From assembly GCA_004764695.1 (NCBI GenBank), contig SMSO01000006.1, positions 972,859 through 1,036,858 on the forward strand: a DNA stretch of 64,000 nt, written 5' to 3'. Below, in pieces: positions 11,513-21,427 of the stretch. The notes beneath the pieces were generated by a model. That model saw only the letters and a program-made list of their open reading frames with translations. It was not told the origin of the DNA and made no database searches. This DNA is from Schizochytrium sp. TIO01 (taxonomy: Eukaryota > Sar > Bigyra > Thraustochytrida > Thraustochytriidae). How positions within the stretch are numbered: position 1 is the first letter of the stretch; each line of letters opens with the position of its first letter. The position numbers and the translations under genes were made by a program.

Positions 11513-14236
11513 TATGTACCTTTGATGTTCTCGAGACTGCAAAGCTCATCATCGAAGCTTGGATGGATGGCAGCTTTGGAAGCTATCGCTCAGCTTTTTA
11601 CTAAACGAGCACAGGAATGTGGACTTGGCTTGGCTTTTTCGGGACTCGAGCGGTGCCGATATAGCCCATCTTCTGTGACCCGTGCTCTTTCTTCGCAATA
11701 TAACTTCGCACTGTGCTAGTTATCTAAAACGGCCAAAGACTTTCGATCTCGGAGTTCGCAATTTGGGGATTCTTGCTTTTGCTCTGTTGTCATGAGTAGT
11801 CGTGGGTCGAGTCAAATGTTTATAGAGTGAGTGCAGCAGAGACACTCATCGGCAGTAGCAAGTCCAAGCATGCAATTCAGGGAGGCATCAATCGCAGCCT
11901 TCGACGAGTGATTTGGACGAAGAAGCTAACCACCGTCCAACTCGATGATCTCGGAAATGAACACTGCCCTGTGAAATCCGCAATCTTCTCTGTAGGCCGT
12001 TCCTGTGTAATAATGTGCGAAAAAAGCATACCTGGCAAGATGGCGGTCCTTTTTCCTGCAAATAAATAAGCCCAAAGGTGCACGCACAGTAAACGATGCT
12101 CGCTCAGTTTGATTGCACAGGTGCTTTCGAAGGAAACAATTAAGTCATTCAACCTTCATTAGAACTCGGAGAGCTTGGCTTTGTTAATCAATTGATCGAC
12201 CAATGTTGGTTGGATGGAGTGAGCAAGACCAGTCATGTATACAGCTGCTGCGATGTGTAACTATGGCAAGGGTGTTCGAGCATGATGGGAATCTCACAAA
12301 AGCGAAAGGATTGATTTTGTTCTGACATGATGGCTGAAAAGGGTCAGCATGATGCCACGCGACCTCTGTCGTCAAGGCGAAGAAAACCAGTGCGTGATGA
12401 CCGATTGACTACCTGATAAAATACGGGCCTAGATGAAGCAAGAGGGCAGCTGTTCGACGAGTGCAATGAGATAAGCAAGACCCGCACTGCAGTTGACACT
12501 AAACCTTATGCTTATTTCCTGCGTGTTTGATTGCACGATGTAACTTATGCTTTTCTTTTTTATCAGCTTGCTTTCCACGAACTGTGGTACTAGTAGGTAT
12601 TTCCTAGCTATCTACTACCAAACATGATCATGTACTTTTCACTTTTCGCATCAACGTCGTCAAATGGGGCAACAACCTTCGTTTTTAGATTATAAAAAAA
12701 CAAACAAAAAAACATCCTCTTCATTTTTAGCTTTTTTGTTTTAAAATAAAAGTAATAGAACCAAGATCGTGATTAATTCTTTTCATTATTGCCATCCTTT
12801 CTTCGGCATTGATAATCTCCATCCAACTGGTGGTGCGTATAGAGCTGTCCCTTGTTTGCATAATGATGGTGCAGAATATCTGCAAAGCATTATATGATAA
12901 AATGGAATTAAAAGGATGCAAGAGAAGAAGATAGCCAAGAATAAAAAGAAAAGAAATGGAGAGGAGAAGATTGTCCGGCAAGTTATAAATCTTTACTTGC
13001 AAATTTCACTGCAAACACCTACCTTCAGGTTTATTCAACACAAAAAAAATTAGTTCTTGAAATGACAAACATGACTAGCTGGTCAGTCATGGCGATGTGG
13101 AAGAACAGCAGCTTCTTATACGAAACACGGCATGATGAAAATCGCTTCATGCTTTATTGTAGCTGAATGAAGCTCAGATGATATGAACTCTTATGTAAAA
13201 GCATTCCCTGGTAGCTCTTCAAGATAGCAATGATGATCGAATTGAACTCAAAACAGTGCCAGAAATACAACTGGACCATCGGTCAGGCAGTCAGCGCACG
13301 CTGGGCTTTATAAGCACAGTTTTCACAAGGGAAAAGACGACACTTTCTATCTCAAACTTCGTGGCTCGTTAAAGGTTTATAACGAAAGGCACAAAAGGGC
13401 TCTCAAGAAAGATTACAACTAAGATAACCAGTCATTTACATGCAAAATAATGGAATGGATATATGTTATGTCACTGATCTACCAGCGGTGATATCATACC
13501 TTTTCTTTAGAAAAGAAGTTCCAGCGATAAAGAGAAACAATAATACTGTGGAATAGCAGAGATATTTCTCTTTGAAGGAAGAAGACACAGGTTTATCCTA
13601 ATTCTCACAACGCTGTCCCATTTGAGCTTAGTTGTATTTGAATTGACCTCGAAACCCTACTTTTTATTTTTTATTTTGATGCTCGCTCCACATGAAAGCT
13701 GGATGCACGCTGGACCGAAGGGTTATGTGTCGTCCGTCACCTATGCCCCATACTGGTGTGAAAGTTTGAGATTAGTGTCTATGTAACGCAGCCCTCCTTG
13801 GTACATATTGCAAGACTCAGCTGTGTGCATAACAACCCGTGCAGCCAATATTGTCTGCTTGCACATTTGCCCATACTCGGCTAAAAGAACGGCAATGTAG
13901 AACGATGGCAACGACACAACGGGTGAAAGGAATATTTGTTTAGAGATACAACATACCCTTGGCAAACTCAATAAAGTATTTGCCCCAGCGACCTTGGCTC
14001 GCTGGTCATGTGTCTTTTTGAATCGAGAACAAGATCACCATCCGAGGTGTGTGCGTACATGTCAACGTAAGCCAAAAAGCCCATCCCAGGAACTACAACA
14101 TCTATTATAGAGCTGTGAACCATTAAGCAAGACTCTCTACTGCACTCATCTAGATATTTGAAATGAACTCTCTTTGGCACATAACCTTTGGCATTGACGA
14201 AAAAATGTATACCCTGGTCGAAAGTTAACTGAAGAG

Positions 14237-15010
14237 TTACAATTGCTCGGGTGTGCTCTTGCCAATGTTACGCGGAGGTTCAGGAATGGGATCAAGGATG
14301 CTAGGATCTACACCGAGTTTGGAGAGCTCATGGCGTTCTTGCTCAATAGTGCGCGACAAAGAAGCATCGTTGCCCTTTGGCGCCATCATAGGTCTAAAGA
14401 TGCCAAAGAGACTGCTGAGACCATCACGAAGGCACTCGAGCGGGGGTCCAATGTAAGATTTGAGTGTGTTGCCCTTCTCAGGCACGTTCCGCTTAAGACG
14501 CCAAATGAGGTCCTCCGGATCCTTGATGTTGTAGTACCACTTGACTAAAATACAAGACGCCGTAGCTGTCGAAGTGGTCAGTAGTGTGGCAAGTCCAAGC
14601 GCCCGGAACGCAAGAAGAGTTGGTGGTGTGCGCACTGGCACCCGAGCTGAGGTTGCAACTTGCTTTTGCGGCAACTTCGACGGCGTACCTACACGTTCGC
14701 GCAGGCTTCCCGGGACCACCTCAGGCTTGTCTTTTTTGAGCTCACGGCGTATGCCCATCTGAAAACCAACTGTGAGCATTCCCAAACAGCTTAGACCAAA
14801 TAGTGCGATAGAGACAGGACCCAACACGGTCTCAGATTCCTTAGAGTGCAGCTTCTCCAGAGACTGGATCATCTGCACTGCAGTGGAGGTGAGTTTTCCA
14901 GTGTTCTCCGTAAGCGCGGAAGAGTTCATGTCGCCATCATCTGCTTGAGCTTGCTCTTGTTGCTGCTCAACGGCGGGAAGTTCCTCAGATTTGGCTGCGA
15001 GGTCGCTCAT
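14237..15010 (-). CDS. TMEM242-like mitochondrial inner-membrane protein
   Basis: A 257-residue protein starting at an ATG. Two hydrophobic segments (about residues 62-86 and 133-157) flank a basic loop, and the second is preceded by FRALGLATLL, which resembles the ALRALGWG segment of human TMEM242. The following IKDPEDLIWRLKRNVP fits the short C-terminal amphipathic part of that family. In animals TMEM242 is an inner-membrane protein that works with TMEM70 in assembling the ATP synthase c-ring. This copy is much longer than the roughly 140-residue human protein: it has a Gln/Glu-rich N-terminal extension (1-60) and a C-terminal tail after residue 180 ending in a Pro-rich stretch. I see no clear cleavable presequence. 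The gene stands alone between two long spacers. The family call rests on motif memory and topology, so it is moderate. Confidence 0.62.
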   Translation of the reverse strand: MSDLAAKSEELPAVEQQQEQAQADDGDMNSSALTENTGKLTSTAVQMIQSLEKLHSKESETVLGPVSIALFGLSCLGMLTVGFQMGIRRELKKDKPEVVPGSLRERVGTPSKLPQKQVATSARVPVRTPPTLLAFRALGLATLLTTSTATASCILVKWYYNIKDPEDLIWRLKRNVPEKGNTLKSYIGPPLECLRDGLSSLFGIFRPMMAPKGNDASLSRTIEQERHELSKLGVDPSILDPIPEPPRNIGKSTPEQL

Positions 15011-16112
15011 GATGACAATCTTGCACGTGCTTTAAAGCTTTTCGCAGGACTTGCTTCGCAGTTCGGGACCTCACAAGAGAGTATAAAACGATCAGCACTC
15101 GGACGCTAGGCGTGTCCGATTGGGACTCGTTTCGGGTTTGCTTTCGTTTCGCACGAGCAATATCGACGAGAGCTTTATCTCGGCGCGAGCTCGGAGAGAG
15201 TAGTGGCCACCCAGCCAGGTTATTTCACCCGGACTTTTGCAATCGATACCCTCTGCAAAGTGCACACTAGACAAGTCCACACAATTTGGCAAACTCTGTG
15301 GCCTAAACTGTCCTTACGGCAATCTCTTCTACGCACACGCAACTTCTTATGCGCAAAGTTTCGCGAAAACCTTCTTCTCGTGCATCTCCGATCGATCCCT
15401 TTCCCCTTCCACTTGTGTTGAAGTAAAGAGGTCTATCAAACGGGCTATTTGTCATGTTCCAGGCGTTCTGTCCACGAAGAAAGAGCGGTTGTTTCCACGT
15501 TGCACTCTCTATAAATCTTTTCTCAGGTTTCACCCACAGAATTAAATCGCTTCCGGTGTTTTGAAATCTTTGGCTATGCGCGTATATTTGATGGCTTCAC
15601 AGCTGAGATCGTTATCGCTACGGCAGGTGCGGTGATTACAACTCATTCGATACCTTGTATTGGTTATGTTTTGTCATCAGGTCACGAATTTATGATCTGG
15701 ATTAGCCAATGCTGCAATGATGCGGGTCATCGTGTGCTTGTTTTTCTTTGCTCTCGCGCACTCCATCATTCATTCGACCATTCATGTGCATTTTCATACT
15801 TATACCCAAATATATATATTCATTCGCCTATTCATACTACTCATCTTCCCTGATTTCTCCATTTGTTTATTTGTTCGTTGATTGATATAGATAGACTTTC
15901 ATTTGCTGGTGTTGTTCATTCGTTATTAATGGCAAAATGATGGTTCTGTTCAAACCTGAGAGGTAAAGAAAGAAGAACCCATGATTTGGTGTCAATCAGT
16001 CATTGACTGACGAACTTACAATAAGCGAACGGGTTCCATGCTCTTATTCTAAAATCGATTCGGAGGATTGATCACTTCGACTGAATATGTCTGAGCGACC
16101 AATGCCTAAGCG

Positions 16113-16160
16113 ACCGAATGAATGACTGACCGAATGACTGACCGAATGACTGACTGACTG
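16113..16160. repeat. GACTGACCGAAT tandem repeat
   Basis: Three to four copies of a 12-bp unit reading gaatgactgacc, grading into a gact tetranucleotide. Spacer DNA. Confidence 0.75.
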
Positions 16161-17198
16161 GCCTATGTACTTTCTTGGGTGGCTGGCTAGCTGGGCTATT
16201 CGAGGTTGTCGAGCCTTTTGTCCAATTTTACCTGAGGTCCATCTTCGCTTGCTGTCTTTACACATGCTCAATCCTGCGTGGCTATTTGCATTTGTCTAAA
16301 CTCACATCGTAGGTCCCTTCAATCGCGATTTCTATTCTCTAGAGTCTCCTCTCTTGGCGTCGCTGTTTTCTCCAAAGTTGTTTTCTTCCCATCCTTTTCT
16401 ATCAGAAGAGGAGATAAGAAAGACAAGAACACCGTTCTTTCTGCTACTACACTTTATCCCTAGTTATCCCTAGTTATGTCTGAACAACGAAGTATGTTGG
16501 AACAGATAAAACACGAGAACAGACTTTCTCTAACCGAAACAAATAAGGGGCAATAAGAGAGAGGGATCGTACATTCACTGCCTGCTGTAGAACACTGGTT
16601 TCCCAACACCACCCCGTTCGTCCAGCAATCCGTGGGCTCGAACGCGTCTCAAGATACCTTTCGCCAACCCAACCCCTTCCTTGAAGATCTCCTCGAGCTC
16701 GCTTTATCGCCCTGGGCCCAGCATTCGTTGTGCTCGATGTGGTGCATTGTGCTGTCTCAGTCATTCACGAGATGCACGGAGCCTAGGGTTTACGCTAGCT
16801 CATGGCACTAGTCGCGCAATAAGCCCTACTCTCAAACTGAAGAAGAAAATGGCGCATCGAGGCCCAATTGGGCTGCAACTGCTCAAGGTCTGAGCCAAAA
16901 CCCCAACGGCAATGGGGGGGCTTTCCTGGTCATTTTCAGCGGGCCCTGCATGCACTCAGGTCGGCCACAGAGCGTCTGCGGCTGTTAAGTGGTGATTCAC
17001 GAACGAATAGTCAGGCCCTCATTCACATGTACCGAGACCGTGCTGCGAGCAAAAGAACAGAACAGAATATAACAGAACGGGTGGAACAAACATTTTATAC
17101 ATTCTTCGCCGTTTTCAACTTTTGCGATTTTTTAGGGGTCATAATGATTCATTCATAGGAGTAAAAAATGAAAGAATAACTTCTAAAATCGTGAACAC

Positions 17199-17239
17199 AA
17201 TGAGTGAATGAGTGAATGAATGAATGAATGAATGAGTGA
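17199..17239. repeat. (TGAA/TGAG)n microsatellite
   Basis: About ten tetranucleotide units alternating between tgaa and tgag. Confidence 0.8.
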
Positions 17240-18087
17240 ACGCGAAGAATGCAAAGGACTCCGGCATTGCACTACTGCACAGCTCGATGAGCTCAGGAGG
17301 CTGCGAAGCTGTAGCGCTCCGGGATCCATATGGCCGTTCTGTGGCCAAGTGACAGCCTGTCTACATGACACGCTGTTCATGAAGCGGTTCGCTGTGATGA
17401 TGTATTTATGTTATCACGCTCTGCGAAATGCCATTCTCATTTTGGGGATCATATAGAATGGCTGAAAGTAACAAGAACTGGGCATTCATTGCCCAGAAGA
17501 AGCCTAAGTTGACAGGGATGGATGGCAGCTCGCAAGGAAAACTTACACTGAGGTCCTTATTTGGTTGGCTGATTTCCAAAGCACCGACCATCGAGCGAAC
17601 GTGACTTTGGGAGAACTGTCAGAGCGGAATTGAGCAATCATGAGTAATTCCACAATTGCGAGAGTAACAAATACTACGAATCCTTTATTTTTTTTTTTTT
17701 TTTTTTCTTTCTTCAAATAATAATAATTAAATTGAATTAAAGTTTGTTTTAGAGGACTATTCTCACTCAACTGAAGAGGTCAAAAAGCCGAATTGAAAGC
17801 AATTCATAACCAACTCTTCAACGCAGCGAGGAGATCAAAGTCGTCTTCGAGATGCTTGTCTTTTTATAGGTCTCCTCCCTCCCTCCCTCCTCCTCACCAA
17901 TCGGTCCTTTCTGGCCCGTGAACCGTTTTCGAAGGGCTGCGTCTTCAAGCCTCAGTTGGTGAGGACTGACTTCGCTATTCTGTTCTCATCTCTTCAAATG
18001 TGCATCTGTAGAACTAATTGTTCTTTCCAATTCTGGCGATTGAAAGCTTTCACGGCTTTGTTTGCCTCTGCTTTTCTGCCTATATTC

Positions 18088-18160
18088 AATGCTTTTTTCT
18101 TTCTTTCTTTCTTTCTTTTTCTCTTTTTCTCTTTCTTTTTCTTTCTCTTTCTTTTTTACA
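18088..18160. repeat. (TTTC)n pyrimidine tract
   Basis: An imperfect tttc/ttttc tract about 70 bases long. It is a smaller relative of the 200-bp tract at 24.66 kb. Confidence 0.8.
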
Positions 18161-19056
18161 ATAAAACTTGATTTGATCAAATTACTGTCACGGTTTGGTG
18201 TAGTTTTTCTTGTGAGGAAGAGCAGACTCCGATCGAGGCGGGCGGGTCGGCAGGCAGGCAGGCACAGCAAGGCCCTGCGCTGCTCCGCTCTGCACCGCTG
18301 CGCCACTTTACTCGGGACTCGACCGCTGAGGCCGCCTCGGGCTCCCACGCTCTCGTGCCGCTCGGCCGACTTTTGGCTTGCTTGTTGTTCTTGTTCTTGC
18401 TGATTTTAATCGCTCAATTCGCAATTGTTCAATCCTTTCAGTTGTTTCCATCCATCCCGAGGCAGCCAAAGTGGACGGAAGTCTGCGGCCGCTGGATAAC
18501 TGGCCAGCAGAACAGGACGCGACGCTCCGGAGGCTCGGGGGGGCTACTGCAGCCCGACGTCAAAACTCCACCTCTGCTCTCTGCTGCGGAATAGTTGTCG
18601 TTGCTGACTTAGTGGCATTCCGAGCACACTAAGAGAATAAGGAGACAGCGAGCTTGACAAGCCTTGAGAGAGCTGGCAAAACACGTGTGGATTGTTTGGT
18701 GCTGGCGTCGTGGAGACCCGGAGCACCGGACACTTTGCAGGTCTTCGGCACTTTTCTTGAGGTAGGGGGAGGGTGGCACTGTGCACAAAGAGCGTAGACT
18801 GTGAGCGTCAAAAGTGGACTACACTACATAACGTGGAAAACACTCTGCACTTTACGGTTGCCGAGTTTTCTTGGTGCGCAAGGAAAGCTAGCTGCTAAAA
18901 TTTGTTTGGGAAATAAAACTTTGCTCTTGCTGTTTCGTAAACTTTGGAGCAAACTGCACCAAAATCTTTTTATCGCAACTCTTTGGGGGTCGGTTCTACA
19001 GGTCTTGGGAGAACACATTAATACAAATATTCTCAATCTGGGGAATCTAATTTAAG

Positions 19057-20803
19057 ATGAATCGAAGACTTAACCCACAAGACTTTCGCCAAGCTCGCGT
19101 GGGGAGGCCAATCACATCAGGCGGGAGTAACCTCCCGTACTTTAACAGCAGCGGGGAGACACGCTTTGAAATGCCAACGTTTCCTCCACCGGGCAAGGGA
19201 GTACCCATGAGCGGACCGTGGTGGACCAGGGGGTCATGGACAACAAGGTTACTCTTGCGCATTCTTATTGTCATTGTCTGTGCGGAAACTCTTTATATCG
19301 TATCTGGGGTCTTTGCCCATGAGCTTTTATGCGATGACCTTCGGTTAGAACTTCAAAACGTGCGTCAAGACTATGAGCGCTCCCAGCTCGTTGTAAAAAC
19401 TCTCACGCTTAGCTGTAATGAAACAGAGTACGATAACTGCCTTCGCAGCGTAGAGAGCACACAACAAAAGTTTGTCCAGACTCAACTTTCTCTTGGCAAG
19501 CGTCTGGACTCCATGACTACAAGGATAGATAAATGTAAGAAGGAGAACCAAGATCTGAGGTCTCGCCTCCAGCAAGGTGCTCCATCACCAGGGGATCTTT
19601 CTTCTGGTGATTCGGGGAAGCACCAAACCCAATGCACGAGCGAATAATGGTGCTTCTTCATCGTCATCATCTACCCTAGAGTCTGCGAATGAAGCTGACA
19701 ATGGTTCAAATGATATGGATAACAGTTTGGAGGATGAAGTAGAACAACCTCTAGACTCTTCTATCCGTGAAATTCTCACAGCAAAGGGTCTAACAAGCCT
19801 CGAAGCCTCCGGCTTAGCACCTGGTGGCCTTGCGGAAGCTGAGCAAAACCCCTGGCTTGTTATCGGAATCCCGACGATTCCGCGCAAGGATAATATTGAC
19901 TACCTGAGCCGCACACTCGCTGCGTTGGTTGCTGAGCTCCCGCGATTGAGGACTGACCCACTGTTCGAGCTCATTCGTATTGTTGTCATGAACAATAAGC
20001 CTGGGGAGCATCCAGCGTTTGCTGCTGCCCGGCGCAAGTACGGAGATTCAGAAAGCCCTTGGGCAGGCTACTTCGATTTTGTCGATAATGTGGATCGCAA
20101 CGTAGAAACCCCGCATGATGCGTTGAAAACACAAAAGGATGCGCGAAGATCCGTCATTAAATCTGGTGGGAAACCAGGAAAACCACCGACCTCAAAGGTC
20201 CAGCAGCAAACAAGAGATGTTGTGCAGCTTCTCAAGTATGTGCACGACCAACATCACCCTGCACATTATCTATTCATGGAAGATGACTTTGTTGCCTGCC
20301 CACGAACTCTTGAGGCTCTACGCTACGCTGTTAGTCGTGTATCTGAAAATGTTGGTGGAGATTGGTTGGCCCTCCGTGCGAGCTTTGGTCTTAATGGCGT
20401 TCTTATCCAAGGCGACGATCTTCCAGCCTTGACTAATTACTTGAATAAACACCAAGCACGGCGAGAACCGGACCACCTTACTTCCGAGTGGTATTTAGGC
20501 GAAACTCCAGAGGCACAGGCTTACCGCAAGTCGCGTACTCATGCAGCGTTTCGCTATAACTTATTCGAGCACATTGGAGCAGTCAGTACTTTGCGTCGCA
20601 GCGCACATAAACAAAAGTTTCCTAGTTGCTGGGCGCCTCTCGTTGCACCAATTGTCTTTGCACGAGAGGCTTTCAACAAGGTTGATTGCCCTGATGCTGA
20701 TGTATGGCCCTGTACACCCCCTCCTGGCCAAATTTGTGATGAAGATATGCTCATTTGTGATAATGAGCTTTCTCCCTCTACTGCTGTCTTTGCCAAGCCA
20801 TAG
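19057..20803 (+). CDS. GT54-like (MGAT4-type) Golgi glycosyltransferase, frame-split
   Basis: Two overlapping ORFs in different frames read as one type II Golgi enzyme. The first (19057-19647) gives a cytoplasmic tail, one membrane span (about residues 64-85) and a coiled-coil stem. The second (to 20803) has a Ser-rich linker, then a catalytic domain: WLVIGIPTIPR at its start, LFMEDDFVACP with an acidic EDD metal-binding triad, WLALRASFGLNG, a later P-D-H-L-T-S-E-W segment, and FRYNLFEHIGAVSTLR. These match in order the features of alpha-1,3-mannoside beta-1,4-N-acetylglucosaminyltransferase IV (family GT54), which branches N-glycans. The second ORF has no ATG upstream of its Ser-rich linker, so it depends on the first for initiation and membrane targeting. 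The shift falls at 19577-19640. The acceptor and the exact branch made are unknown; a relative such as PGAP4-type transferases is possible. Confidence 0.7.
19577..19640 (+). other. Candidate intron or one-base frameshift in the GT54-like gene
   Basis: Reading must pass from the first frame to the second within this stretch. Two explanations fit. A 64-base GT...AG interval (19577-19640) restores the frame, but it has weak splice signals and no clear pyrimidine tract. Alternatively, one surplus G in the GGGG run at 19614-19617 would do it. The second keeps plausible Ser/Gly-rich linker residues on both sides and needs only one event. RNA reads would decide. Confidence 0.5.
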
Positions 20804-21427
20804 AAATACTCCATCTCACTCGTCGTTTGAAGTCATGTCTGTCAATATCACACCCTGCCGCTCTCAAATGTTACTACTAACCTTGATACCTATACTAAAT
20901 TTACTTTATCATTTCATTCTTTTGATATATATTTTCATGAGCCAGTTGGCCGGGCTAAACTCTTTTTGGTGTCTTACTTACAATCAAATTTCATATCCCG
21001 GGTTCACTTTGAAATGTATGTCTTGGATGGTATCCCCCAAGGTCATCTGGAAATCGCATATCCGAGCAGTATTTTCAAGCCCACATCTCGGCCTTGCAGG
21101 ACTGAAAACAATAGTCAGGCTATTCAGTTAGGCTGGGGCGGGTGCTCAAGGTCGGGAGCATCAATCTTCAAGTTAGGTTAAAATTACGAAATAAACCGAA
21201 ATCGACTCTTCAAAATGACAGAACATAACTATGATGAATTGAGTTTACAAAGGAAATCATGTGTTAATAGCGGAGTCAGAAAAAGATAGCTAGCTACAAA
21301 AGAGGGAGAATTGAGTGAAAGTGGTTTGGGAACGAATGCAACCAAGGCGACTTGCAATAGCTAGGAAAGAAGAAGTGTACAGTTCTCCAATTTCTTGCAA
21401 GCGCAAATAATACATAATTCAACATTT
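20804..21427. other. Convergent 3' spacer
   Basis: About 620 bases between the convergent glycosyltransferase and kinase genes. It is AT-rich and should hold both 3' ends. I see no gene or distinct repeat in it. Confidence 0.6.

Larger units (their letters stand above)
1..14236. other. Gene-poor left flank, about 14 kb
   Basis: I find no open reading frame here that looks like a real protein. All are short, many begin at non-ATG codons, and many are simple translations of repeats. The interval holds AT-rich stretches (about 3360-3660 and 8600-9060), several microsatellites and a 14-bp tandem array, listed separately. There is no tRNA-like or rRNA-like segment that I can recognise. A multi-exon gene with short exons, or a non-coding transcript, could still be hidden here; transcript data would be needed to see it. 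Confidence 0.6.
15011..19056. other. Spacer between divergent genes, 4 kb
   Basis: No supported gene. It separates the TMEM242-like gene (minus) from the glycosyltransferase gene (plus), so both promoters must lie here. It contains a gactgaccgaat repeat (about 16113-16160), a tgaatgag repeat (17199-17239), a poly-T run (about 17689-17706) and a pyrimidine tttc tract (about 18088-18160). Short ORFs here look random. Confidence 0.6.

Noticed and set aside
13741-14180. Two adjacent minus-strand ORFs of 76 and 70 residues
   Set aside because: Suggestive because both are cysteine-containing and adjoin, but there is no domain, no shared frame and no conserved-looking motif.
20541-21131. 196-residue plus-strand ORF overlapping the end of the glycosyltransferase
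   Set aside because: It overlaps a domain-bearing frame and reads into AT-rich 3' spacer, giving spurious hydrophobic segments.
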